This document shows, piece by piece, positions 1 through 11,260 of a stretch of 64,000 bases of DNA. Made by a program: the position numbers and the translations under genes. Under the pieces are notes generated by a model. The model was not told where the DNA came from. It was given only the letters and a program-made list of their open reading frames with translations, and ran no database searches. Within the stretch, counting starts at the first letter, position 1. The number at the start of each line of letters is the position of its first letter. The stretch comes from Tipula vernalis (Eukaryota > Arthropoda > Insecta > Diptera > Tipulidae), in NCBI GenBank assembly GCA_958295665.1, contig OY282558.1, positions 183,126,015-183,190,014 on the forward strand. The letters run 5' to 3'.

Positions 1-1103
1 AAACAACGTTTTTCTACCTTAACAATTTCTCTTCGTTTCGATACAGTCATAGCCTTAAACATTTCACATTCAAAAAGCTTGTGATCGTTGCTCTTACACA
101 GCGGACATGAAAGCGCGGTGGTATTACTGCTAGTCGTTGTAGCGAATGCATTTGACTTAACTATTTTCGTTGACGGATTTGGAAAAGATTTCTTTGATGT
201 ATATGATTTCATTGACTCCAATGCATCTGTGCGGTTTTCCAAAAATTCAAAAAACTCCGATAGTTCGGGAAAATCTTTATTTTCAATGCTCTGTTGTGAC
301 CATAATGCTTGTGTCTCCAAATCCAGTTTGTTTAACAAAATATAAATAAGCCAAGGATCTCGTTGTTCCGCTTTAGTTCCTAAACATTTGAGACCACGAA
401 GTGCTTCATCCGAAGTATCAAGTAGTGATCGAATATTTGCTGCAGTTGGGTTGCTAATTGACGGCTGCTTCAAAAATGCTTCGATGTGTGATGTGATGGT
501 GTGGCGTTTCTTGTCGTACCGCTTTATAAGTTTTTGAAGAGCTTCTTGGTAATTGGCCTCAGTCACATTTGTGTTGCGAAGAAATCGTTCTGCATCACCC
601 CTCAGGAAACTCTTCAAATACTGAAACTTTTGTGCCGATGTCAAATATTCCTTTTCATGTATCGTCGACGTAAACAAATCGAAAAATGTTTGCCACTCTT
701 TATATTCCCCGCTAAAAATAGGAATATTTATTTTAGGAAGTCTTACATCGGCCCCATGACTGTGAGACAAGTTAACAGTATCACTGCCTGAGTGGTGTAA
801 TATTCCATCGGATATGCTCTTTTTTCTAATCCATGAATTTAGCCCCGAAAGAACCGTATAATAGTTGTCCTCAAACGGACCAAGGTCAGACTGCTCACCT
901 GGGCAGCATCGAATAATTTGTTATTCAAGCTTCATGAATGTATCGAAAATTTCTTGCGCCCGCTTTGCTCTCGTTTTGAGCTGCTCGATATCTTGAATAT
1001 TGTCACTTTTTAATTCACTCACGTAATTTAATAGCTTGGTCATGCTGCCCTTTGCATTGGAGCGCAATTTCTTTAAACCATCTAGCTCAGCCATCGCTAA
1101 CAC
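1..1103 (-). pseudogene. BEL/Pao retrotransposon gag, partial, one in-frame stop
   Basis: Gag structural protein of a BEL/Pao LTR retrotransposon. Reading leftwards from the ATG at 1103, the N-terminal 60 codons are a charged, helical stretch ending in KLE and a TAA at 921-923. The same frame then stays open to base 1, with the gag-core run PKINIPIFSGEYKEWQTFF near 690-750 and a zinc knuckle of form C-x2-C-x4-H-x4-C (CPLCKSNDHKLFEC) at about 65-110. These are known hallmarks of BEL gag (the DUF1759 family plus CCHC). The protein leaves the window before the protease. The only visible lesion is the stop at 921-923, so the copy is either young and disabled or reads through. The family is secure; activity is not. 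Confidence 0.85.
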
Positions 1104-2141
1104 GCGCTTGTTCGTTAATCGACCGCACTCACTAATTACACGTAATTGATTGAAAATTAAACCTTTAGTTTATATCACTTTACACTACAATGTTTATGAT
1201 ATTTTGCCAAACAAATTTGATTTCCAATAATTATTTTCACTTTTCAGGTATTGCAAAGAACACTAACCGAGAACGAGCACACTTTTAGTTCAACACAAGA
1301 TAGAGTTTCAATATTTGCAAATAAAACGTAACACAAAGTGATCTTATATGAGTTCAATATAATAAGAAATGCACATATGTAAACTAGTCTTTATTATAAT
1401 TATTAAGAAATATATATGGCAGTATAATAAAAAATAAAATTGCTTCACTTATCTGATTTGGCGCGTTTTATCCGCGTCCTATTTTGTTCTCGAATAGCGG
1501 ATCCCGATTCCAGATGCTTCTCTTCAAAAATGCTTTTGTGCTAACCGGATGTACTCCGGCTCGAAGGACCAATGTTTGAGCTGCTGCTATTTTGGCTGTG
1601 ACTCCAATAGAGATACCTCTGCTAATTGTATGGGGCAGCTTGCTTTCCCAATCCCCAAAACAAATACTCACAACCACCTTTGTTAATTTGAAGGTAACCG
1701 TTTCAATAAAATATCAAACTATGTATTTATTCAAATTCAAACTTTATTAACTTGTTTTTATTTCTTTAATCACAATAATTTTCTCTTAATTTTAGCTGCT
1801 TATATTTTGAAAGCCAGATTGTAATAAATTTAGTTAACAATAAAAAAAAAATATTATTCTGCATTTTGCTAGTTTAAAATACCACCGGTATTTTGTTAGC
1901 GCTAATATTTAAAGAAATGTTATGTACAAATTCAATCGCCTAAAAGCGGGCTAACTCGAATTGGTAACTAATTAAATATAATTAAAGTATAACTTAACAA
2001 TAAAAAATAATAATAAAAATGATCGAAAAATCATTGATCGATAGTAGTACAATTCATTACGTTTTGTTAGTGTGATGACAATTTAATGACATTTGAACAA
2101 TAAAAAATTCATTATATTTTGTAACCTCTAAATGTGATGTT
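1104..2141. other. AT-rich leader or LTR candidate region, no gene
   Basis: This lies upstream of the BEL gag start, so it should hold the leader and perhaps the 5' LTR of that element. I could not fix LTR ends or a convincing tRNA primer site. A 69-codon minus-strand frame at 1468-1677 matches nothing I recognise and is probably chance. Near 2022-2045 there is a small palindromic stretch around atcgaaaaatcattgatcg. Confidence 0.4.
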
Positions 2142-4280
2142 GTGAATTCTGTTCTGATATACACTGCCAAAACAGACTGCACCTATTGTTCGGAGAAAGT
2201 ACTTATATGTATAAGCCCATTCCATCCAGATGCCACCGCTGAATCTATTATTAATTACATTGACAGCAAAAATAGCTCGTATAATTCAACAACCATGACA
2301 TGCTTCTTATTGACGTCAAAAGTTTGTCTTCGAACCGATCTAATATTTGTGTCATTTAAACTTGGAATTATGGAAGATTGTTTCGACTTGTTGAGGATGG
2401 CCATCCGGTGTCCTAGTGTGGGAGTTTAGAGATCGGCGTCCCTCTTTAGAATTTTAGATTCTAATTTAATTCTTGATGTCAACAATTTATCTGTCCTTTT
2501 TTTAATTGCAGTGGTATGCGGTTGAAATCAAAAGATTTCGAGTCTGTTGGAATACAATTATGATGTCATTATTTTAGCCGAAACATGGCCGACTATTGAT
2601 TTCAAAACCTCTGAGTTTTTTCCGTTGATTTTTTCTGTTTTCCGAAATGATCGTTATAGTTTTAGTAAACGTCTAAAGTGTGGCGGCATTCTAATTGCTG
2701 TGAGTAAAAAGATGTTTAGTGAGCTGTTATTCTCTGACCCAAAGTTGGAATATATCGCCGTTAGGCTAAACTTAGACAAACATCAGTTAATTAGCTGTAC
2801 GATCTATGTTGCCTTTGCAATTCCAGTATTTCGTTCTACAACGAATTGGTGGACAGTCTAGTTTGTGATTACATGGCTAGTTTTGGTGCGTCTCAGATTA
2901 ATATTTTACCCAACAGTCAAGGCAGCTATTTAGATTTGATGTTTTACACCAATAAACTCAATTATAAAATGGAATCCTGTGATGATATTGCTGGTTATTC
3001 AAATATTTTTCACACTCAACTCTCGATCGACTTCTGTTATGAAACCTGTAATAACCACAATTTCGCTAAAAATATATTCGGTTTTTGATTACTCAAGCGC
3101 TGACATCAATTCAATAAACAACTTTCTATTCGAAGTGGAATGGAATAGAATCCTGTCAAATATTGAAATTGATTGCGCAATTAAAGGTTTCAGTGATTTA
3201 TTTACCTCGGCTATCGAAAAATATATAGTATTACTAAAATAAATATAAAGCGGTCGTAAAGATCCATGGTTCACAAAACAACTCAAGAATCTTAAGGTGC
3301 AACGTAATAAAGCCCACCAGAAGTTTAAACGTACTGGTTCCACCGTGCATTTTATACAGTTTAAAACATTAGAACGCAATTTTAAACAGATTTTTATGTA
3401 ACAATTACATTATTGATTTTGAAGACAAATTACGTTGTGAACCGAGTAAGTTTTGGAATTTGTTAAACTGAAAAGTCGAACTAACGGTTCACCTGAATTC
3501 ATGACATTCAATGGGTAGAAATCGGACGATCTATGGTTACAATTTGTAATATACAACTAAATTTTCCAAATTTCTGTTTTCGCAACTAGATGTTGAGTAT
3601 GCGCTTCATAATATGGATGGTCTCCCGTCCTGATACTCTACCGTCATCATTGATTCTGCTTGCGCAACTGGGCTATCGTCTACATTTTGTTATTTATTTA
3701 ATCAGAGTCTAAATAAGGAAAATTTTCCAAAGCTTTGGAAAGTTTCATACATTGCACTGTTCTATAAAAAGAGTCCTTGCAATGATGTAACAAATTATCG
3801 TGAAATTGCTAAAATATCCTGTATTTTTAAGCTATTTGAATCAATGGTTAAAAATGTACTATTTTTCGACTGTAAGCAATTGATAATTACTCATCAACAT
3901 GGATTTTTGCTCGGTCGATCAGCTGTTACTAATTTAGCACTTTTTCAGGATTATTTAACTAAACACGCAATCAATAAAACTCATTTCGATGTAGTCGAAC
4001 TGCTGATACTGATTTTGCCAAAGCTTTCAACCGACTGAATCATCGACTATTGTTGGATAAGCTTAGTAAATTTAACTGCGACATTTTACCGTTAAATTGG
4101 TTAAGATCTTACTTATCGAATCGTAGAAGGTATGTGAAAATTGATGACACATCACGGTTTTTTCAGGAGTACCTCAAGGCAGTCATTTAGGGCCTTTGCT
4201 ATTTTTGTTATATGTATGTTAATGACGTTATTAAATCGTTCGAGTTTACAGAATGTCTTTTATTTGACGATGATATGAAA
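2142..4280 (+). pseudogene. Degenerate non-LTR retrotransposon (Jockey/CR1-like LINE)
   Basis: Broken pieces appear in the correct LINE order. First comes an ORF1-like C-terminus (2142-2460). Then comes an apurinic-type endonuclease (2520-3040), with VIILAETW near 2560 and GSYLDLMF near 2920. The linker contains DPWFTKQLKNLK (about 3260-3300), as in Jockey-group elements. The reverse transcriptase (3840-4280) has DFAKAFNRLNHRLL near 4010-4055, a decayed motif B and LFDDDMK at the end. Many stops and frameshifts separate the pieces, and the copy stops inside the reverse transcriptase, so it is 3'-truncated. The order and motifs make the class firm; Jockey versus CR1 is less certain. Confidence 0.8.
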
Positions 4281-6215
4281 ATATGAACCAGTTTATCTTT
4301 TTCAGTTTTTTCCGTTCTTTTTCACCACAAAAAAAAAAGTTGTGTGTTGCAGTAAACAGTATTTAATAATACTTTTTGTGTATTCCATCTGATTTTAATT
4401 CAAGGAAATCATACTAAAACGCATTTTTTATCGTACATCTTTTATCTTGTGGAAAAATGTTTTGGATTAATTGTAAATCAGCCATTATTCAAACTTATAA
4501 ATTAGCTCTTCAATTTTTATACCGCATTCCCAATGAAATACTTTTTACTTTTGTTTTACAGGATGGTATGAATTCAATAGCGTAACTAGGTATCCGCAGC
4601 TGCGGGAGGGGGGGGGGCACGGCTATTTGGGCTCACGAGATTTATCGAACGTTTGAATATTAGTTCAAAGTCTAGATTAGATAGATTGTAGCTTAGATTA
4701 AGCTTAAAGTAGCCACCATTTCAAATTTACAAAACGGGACATCTCTAGAAATTGTTTAAGAACAGTTGCTGTTAAATATTTTCTTAAGACAGGCCCATCA
4801 ATTTCTTCTCGGTTGCTGAAGGTGAAAAAGTTCCGACTAATTACCCGTAATCTGACTCCAAAGAAATAAAAATGCCTTTAGGTTCTGACAGATACGTAGA
4901 ATTAGAAGAAAATTTGCTAAACTCACTTGAAATCAAAGCTTTCGCCAGGAAAGGATAACGATTTTAGTGTTTGCTGGGTTAATTTATTTGTAATATACGT
5001 TTTGCACTCCAAGCTTACCCCTTTTGAACTTAAAATTTAACCTTTTATAAATCAAATTAAACATTTAGCAAAACAAATTGAAACTTTTACCATTTTAATG
5101 TTAATAAAATCAAGAAGAAATTGTTGAAACTTTCTTCGTAGAAAAATATCTAACCGCGACTGAAAACAGTTTCATGGTTCCTTCAATTATTGCCTTTATC
5201 TTTAGAAAGGGAATTAACAGATACTTGAGCCAAACCAATCAGTCAGTTTAACACAGAAATGAGATTTTGATGTTTGAGCCTTAGTTGGTAATTCGGAGTT
5301 TCGAAACTGTCAGGTTATTCGAGATTTTCGAGATTATTCGAGTGTTGTTCGATATTACTCAAGAACCTTAGAGTCTACTCTAAGAATATGTTTGGTCGAT
5401 ATTTAACAAATTATTTGATACTATTTGAAGATTCCCTTCAATAAGCATATCGTTTTGTTGAGCTTAGCATTAACTTGATGAATAACATTTTTCTTAGTAG
5501 TATTAGTAACATTAAGTTAAATTTAGACGAATTTTTGGAATATTTCGAAATTTTCGTGGTTTTTCCAAATTTTATTCATTTAAATTCAGATTTTATGGTA
5601 TTATACATCTAATATAGAGATTATTTGAATTTTTCTGAGATTGTTCTGCGTTATATTCTAGATTTCTTAGGTTTTCCGATATTTCTAGGATTAATAAAGA
5701 TTGTTAAAGATTTTCAAATTTATTCGAATTTTGTAAGACAGTGTTCTCCGATTAACTTTGAGTTTGAGGCAACTTGCAGAGTTACACATATAAATCTTAA
5801 TAGTGATATTTAGTAGAATTTTCAAAATTATGCCAAATTTCTATATTTCTTCTTAGGCTATTCGAAATTATTCAAGAATGTCCAGGTTTTTTTTCCTTTT
5901 ACATGGCGAGGATTTTCTTTCGTTTTACATATTTACGGATAACTCGATATTTAAGAACTTTCCATAATATTCAAGAAATGTACTTTGAAAATTCGACATG
6001 TTTGACAATATTTCGATTTTATGATATTTTTCAGTCTCGAGTTGCAAGATGTTTCGTATTATTTGAAGCCAATGAAATAATTCATGTTCTGTTTCGTCTA
6101 GTTACGAAACCTGATACTTTTAAATAATGCGAGGCTCGGCAATAGAAAGAAATAAATTTTTATCTAAAAGCTTTACTTGTTCATAGGAACAAGAACTATT
6201 TCGTATCGTATGCGA
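4281..6215. other. Gene-free AT-rich stretch with G-tract and TTCGA-rich segment
   Basis: No gene is supported. A run of G occurs near 4605-4616. From about 5270 to 6130 the sequence repeats short variants of ttcgagattattcgag; a similar texture recurs at 45220-46210. Small frames such as 5625-5813 and 5903-6127 are judged chance. Confidence 0.5.
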
Positions 6216-6377
6216 GGGGCTATTCGTGAATTCGATTCGAACTTTGTTGGATTCTTATATGAATTGAATATTGAATTCTTATTTGAATATAATCAGATTT
6301 GTTCGTTTCTTATTTAAATCAAATATGAATCTTATAAAAGAGTCGAATACATTCGAATCGAATTCACAAACAGCCCC
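6216..6377. mobile_element. Small MITE-like element with GGGGCT termini
   Basis: This 162-base palindromic unit starts ggggctattcgtgaattcg and ends with the near-perfect reverse complement (ggggctgtttgtgaattcg read on the minus strand), giving terminal inverted repeats of about 28 bases. The interior is AT-rich and non-coding. No clear target duplication was found. The shape is that of a non-autonomous DNA transposon. Confidence 0.65.
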
Positions 6378-6791
6378 CAGCCGGAGTAACATTGAGGGTT
6401 ATAATTAATTTTAAACAAGCTCTACCAAATTTGCCTAGGCTTTTGTCGTTTACATTTTCAAACAAATTTATTTGAAAAGAAAACTAAATTAAATATAATT
6501 AAGACTGGGTCGATACGATTTGATCTAGCTGTGATTTTTTACTAACGTTATTTCTTATGCATGTGAAGTTTATCCTACATTTTTCCTAAATAAAAAAAAA
6601 TGGCGTTTAGTATTATTTTAGGAAAAACTTCACACGTCTATATAGAGAAGTGAAGTTTATACTAAATCTTTCAAAATACATTTAGGCGATTTTAATGTAT
6701 AATTAGGCCGCTTCATAAAGTTCTAATGAATTATACACCCTCAAATATGGCCTGGATTGCACCAACCCACTCTGATATATAACTAAGGCAA
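6378..6791. other. Non-coding AT-rich spacer
   Basis: No gene was seen. Two segments near 6560-6650 share gtgaagttt and aaaaacttcac-type words in opposite orientation, a weak inverted repeat. Confidence 0.4.
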
Positions 6792-7414
6792 CTAAAGCAA
6801 CCGTGTTTCCACAAATTCTAAACCACATAAACTTGGTATTTCACTTAGTATTAGGTAATGATTATCAAACGATTCATGTAAAACCTTAAGGTCAGAATTA
6901 ACCATAGAAATCACATACGTGGGACATTTATCAATATAAGCTAAGGCTAAATATTCAGCAAACCCAGTACTGTTACCATTTAATTTAAGTTTCAAAATAG
7001 GATTAGTATACACTAGAAATAGCACAGGACCTAACACTGATCCTTGTGGTACTCCAACATCGACAACTCTAAAATCACTAAAAGTATCATTAATTCTGAC
7101 TCTCACTTTTTATTATCTAGGTAGGAAGCAAACCACTTGTTTGACGTAACTCTAAAACCAATGTCAAACAGAATAGATAACAAAAGTGTATGATTAACCC
7201 AATCGAAGGCCTTAGAAGCGTCAATAAATAAACCTGCACAAATATTAACATTCTTGAAACCGGTATGAATAACATCCAAAAATTCCAACATAGGTGATTC
7301 ATTCTGATGAACTCTTAGTGTTTTACTTAGTGGTAACTTTATTTTTACTTGCCTTTTTGAGAACTTTGAGAACAACTGGTTAGATTGCAAGTGGTTTTTA
7401 GTTTCCCTTATCAC
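6792..7414 (-). pseudogene. LINE reverse-transcriptase fragment (Jockey-like)
   Basis: Two overlapping minus-strand frames carry a non-LTR reverse transcriptase. The upstream frame (7414-7103) has LFIDASKAFDWVNH (motif A) near 7190-7235. The downstream frame (7106-6792) has GVPQGSVLGPVLFLVY (motif B) near 7010-7060. A frameshift at about 7105 separates them. The expected FADD of motif C has become FAEY, removing the catalytic aspartates, so this copy could not polymerise DNA. No endonuclease or tail was found next to it. Confidence 0.82.
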
Positions 7415-7578
7415 TACGATCTTCTAACCACTCCATGCTCCAAGGAAAAATTGAAAATATGAGCAAGAGCAGGACCGACAAAATCAGCAACAGCTTTCAA
7501 AATTTAATTACTAATTACTTCGATAATATGTTTGTTCCTCTTAACATCAACATTAATCTGGATGGCACATTTATTTAG

Positions 7579-7810
7579 CACTAGAACTACCGACCGGTCA
7601 AAATGACCGGTTATACATTTATTGAATTCAATTTTTTTAATTATTATGTTAATATTTTTGTGGGAATCTGTGGTGAATTTTAATATGATAACAAAGTAAT
7701 TATGTTAAAATTTATCATAAACTTCCAAAAAAAAATTAACATAATAATTAAAAAAATTGAATTCATTAAATGTACAATTCGTCCATTTTGACGGGTTGGT
7801 AGTTCTAGTG
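7579..7810. mobile_element. piggyBac-type MITE with ACCGGTC-rich inverted repeats
   Basis: A 232-base unit with long inverted repeats of about 75 bases. The left end reads cactagaactaccgaccgg; the right end is its complement, ggtagttctagtg. The tetranucleotide TTAG flanks both sides (7575-7578 and 7811-7814). Termini of the form CACTAGAACTACC with a GACCGGTCAAAATGACCGGT palindrome are familiar from insect piggyBac-like elements, whose target is TTAA; TTAG here would be a variant or a mutated copy. There is no coding capacity. Confidence 0.7.
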
Positions 7811-9060
7811 TTAGACGAGATACTTTTTTTTTTTGGTATAAAGAACATTTTTTAATGATAAATCATTCATACTAGGAAACTCGTAATATTGTTTAAGTCG
7901 CTTGATTGTTCTTGAATATCCCTGATGTCTACCAAGAGGAGTAATATGGAATTCCTTTATAACTTCATTGATGTCTTCTTCGGTTTCGTGCATTGTTGTT
8001 CGGGATATAATTTGTAGAATGAGCTTTGCCAGCTTATTTTAAAAACGGTAACGAACTATCAAAAATGGAACTATTGGGAGTTTGTGTTATAGTATCCTCA
8101 GATATATCACCAGTGTCATCTTAAGCATTTCGTTTCGATTGTGCTCTGGTTACAGCTGCAATTATTTTAGCGAATTCAGATATGTTGAGCCTTTCACAAT
8201 TTTTTAAACGACTAAGTGCATGATTAAAATTCTTGGGTTTATATTCTAAGTCGCCATCGGATTAAACCGAGAAGAAGCTTTCGGGTTTGTTTTCAGCCAG
8301 TTTAAAGGACGATGATTAGTCGTTGAGTAGCCCAAACTAGATCCACGGTATGTTGGTTTCGTTCCGCATCGTTTAGCAATCTACTCGCAAATGAGATTGG
8401 TAGATCTTTTCCTTCGACATCTTGTGATAGAATCACACCGATTGCGTAATCATTCGCATCTTTAGTTAGAATGAAGATGTCATTGAAATTATGACGTTGA
8501 AGTATAGGGGATGAAGTAACGAATCAATGAGCATTCCATTCAAATTCTACATTTTTCGGTAACAATCGACTTGAAAGTTCGGAGATCTTGGAATAATCAT
8601 CAAGATATACGAAACATATTAAACAATTTAATCCCAATTGGAGCCTTCCTTCAGACCAAATGGCATTCGCAAAAAACGGTAACGACCGGCTTGGGTACTA
8701 AACGTTATCTTTTCTTTACCTTCAGCGTGCAGTTTAATTTAATGATACCCATTTGAAAAATCGAGTGTTGTGAAATACATTGCTTTGCCCAGTTGGTCTA
8801 ATATCTCTGTTATGTTCGGCAGAGGGAAAAATTAATCACTAGTAATGTTGTTTAATCTGTGAAATCCTACAACTAAACGCCATTTTCGATCATCAGCTGA
8901 AGATTTCTTGGGAACGATCAATAAAGGAAAGTTCCAAGGACTATTAATTTGTTCGATAATTTTTTCGTTTAGCATCTTATCAACTTGTTTATTAACCTCG
9001 TCTTTAAGTGATTCGGAGAAACGATATTATTTGACGTGAACAGGTTGCGAATTTTGAAAT
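7811..9060 (-). pseudogene. Ty3/Gypsy pol remnant (reverse transcriptase to integrase zinc domain)
   Basis: Reading from 9060 leftwards, the translation shows a Gypsy-type reverse transcriptase start (KQVDKMLNEKIIEQINSPWN at about 8945-9005), then PKKSSADDRKWR and YFTTLDFSNGYH near 8740-8780, followed by many stops. At 7993-7811 an integrase zinc-binding stretch survives (EFHITPLGRHQGYSRTIKRL). The catalytic DD motif and the integrase core are not seen. It is an old, heavily decayed copy; the family rests on motif order and wording. Confidence 0.75.
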
Positions 9061-9299
9061 CTTGGAATCTAATGACAACAAGCGTTTATTGTAGTCAGTC
9101 AGAGTATCGCTTTCTAAGCTAGAAAACATCGTTGAAATCACGGCTAATTTTGAATATGGACAATTTTTTTTTTTCGTTCAAGTGACTGAGATTTAGATTT
9201 TCAGTAAGCTTGGTCAATCTTGCTTCTATGTTTGGATTCAATTTCCTATATTTAGTATTATAAAGGAACTTGATAAAATCTCAGTTTTATTTTGCCGAT

Positions 9300-9966
9300 A
9301 TTAACTGCATAATTGTTGGTATACACTAATCAGTAGATCAAGTAGACTCACAACTTGTCATCCAATAAAGGAATCCGATGAGCAATACCTAAAATGCGTT
9401 TAGTATTACGTCAAATTTCCTCAACGGGAAATATGGTGTGTGGTTCCGGTAAAAAAATGCAAATTTCAATATGCAAAATCCATGATAAAATTCTACAAAT
9501 CACTGAATAGTTGGCTGATATATACATCTTACTACCCAATTAGGGAAACCGATGAGAACGACCTATAACCCTGTTTAGTATTACGTCAAGTTCGACACCC
9601 CTACCAAATATATGGAGTTTTGCAAAAAAATGCAAATTTCAATATGCAAAATCCATGATAAAATTCTACAAATCACTGAATAGTTGGCTGATATATACAT
9701 CTTACTACCCAATTAGGGAAACCGATGAGAACGACCCACAACCCTGTTTAGTATTACGTCAAGTTCGACACCCCTACCAAATATATGGAGTTTTTGCAAA
9801 AAATGCAAATTTCAATATGCAAAATCCATGATAAAATTCTACAAATCACTGATTAGTTGGCTGATATATACATCTTACTACCCAATGAGGGAAACCGATG
9901 AGAACGACCTATAACCCTGTTTAGTATTACGTCAAGCTCGACACCCCTACCCAATATGGAATTACC
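9300..9966. repeat. Tandem satellite, about 173-base unit
   Basis: The word tgcaaatttc recurs at 9459, 9631 and 9804, giving periods of 172 and 173. Three units (9459-9966) are nearly identical, sharing gttggctgatatatacatc and tttagtattacgtcaag. A diverged unit precedes them at about 9300-9458. The array ends abruptly at about 9966 in AT-rich DNA. Confidence 0.9.
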
Positions 9967-10649
9967 ATACTTAAAATCGTATTTCGAAATTTTAAGTTAT
10001 AATTTTGTAAATAATTTGTATTCAATATATTTACATAAATCACATTTTATTCCTTAATTATACGTTTAATAATTTACTTTTATTAATATAAACATTATTA
10101 AAAATATTTATAAATTTAATTCTTTATGCAATCGCCTAAATGTATGCATTTTACTAATACAATAAATTATGTTTGTTAGTTGGTGTTGTTGTTTTAGGAA
10201 AAGTTTAGGATAAAATTCACAGCGGTTATTTCTTTTTGTTTGTCCCGTTTTAGTTCGACTTCTATGATCAGGTAATCTTAATGACACCGCACTCGTGGTA
10301 TCTGATTTCATGGTGCTATCCCTCTCCTTTAGCTCACGTTGTCATGCTTATTTTTTTACTCTCATTATGTCATCTAATGTTGGCGGGGATGATGTTACTA
10401 TCAAAGCCGATGGCTGCTGCTGAATTTGACTGTTATTACAATCTGTTGTCGCTTCTAAGCCAACAGCTTGTTGTAGATTGTATTTGGCTGTTGTTACTGA
10501 AAAAATTAGCATAATTTGCTTTTTCGTCAGATTCGAACAGCTCTAAGTGATAATATCCTGGCATCTGAAATTTTTTACGTATTATTACTATAAGTGTTGA
10601 AATGCTATATATATTCTTCGATTCAATAGGATAATCGAACAAATTTTGC
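9967..10649. other. No clear gene; probable decayed transposon flank
   Basis: This stretch lies downstream, in minus-strand sense, of the transposase remnant. A minus frame at 10642-10436 follows the transposase wording (FDYPIESKNIYS near 10605-10640) and may be its C-terminal part. A minus frame at 10311-10108 and a plus frame at 10281-10514 match nothing I recognise. Confidence 0.4.
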
Positions 10650-11260
10650 AGATTTTTTACAAAATACCCGTAAACTGTATTACTTGATCTTCCACTAAAT
10701 TGGATTTGCTGTCAAGTTTGAAGGTTGCGAATAGCTTTTCGTCCGGCGTTTTGCAAAATTCATCCAATCTATTTACTTTATTTATTATTTGTAAAAGTTG
10801 ACAGGAACCTTTTTTAACCAGTTTTTGAATTTGTTGAAGAAAGTTTTCGAAGCGGAAAGCACTGTAGGTATCTAAAGTGCCAAATTGTTTTTAGTCTTCC
10901 GATAAGTGTAGGAGGCAATGGACTTTATAAGATGTATTTTCCAAGTACCACAAAACCGGTATACATTGTAAAGGTCCTAAGCTCGGTTGCTTTCCAGTGC
11001 TGTAGGTCGTTCAATGTTCTCGATTTTTGAGCAAATTCCGAAGGAATACAGGAACGTAATTTTCTTCATTTTATCTTAATACATTCTACTGCGTTCTTCT
11101 TCAGAGAGAAATCCCATATTTTATTTTTCACCAATAAATTAAGAAGCTGCTTTGCTACACCTAATAATACACAATGCATATAATCTATTGGGATTTTTGA
11201 CACACATCCTATATTTAATGCATCCAATAATAAGTCACTCTTTTTGGAGTTTTTTCTTGA
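10650..11260 (-). pseudogene. Transposase remnant with DYMHCVLLG motif (Tnp2/CACTA-like)
   Basis: Translation from 11240 leftwards gives LNIGCVSKIPIDYMHCVLLG, then VAKQLLNLLVKNKIW, a stop, IPSEFAQKSRTLNDLQHWKA, TELRTFTMYTGFVVLGKYIL and another stop. The order 'P-DYMHCVLLG ... R-L-WKATE-R-F-LYTGP-VL' is what I know from animal transposase-domain proteins related to plant CACTA/Tnp2 elements. Two stops and a loss of frame near 10850 show that it is dead. No terminal repeats were located. The class is moderately sure. Confidence 0.6.

Noticed and set aside
5625..6127. Two plus frames of 62 and 74 codons
   Set aside because: They lie inside the TTCGA-rich stretch, which produces chance open frames.
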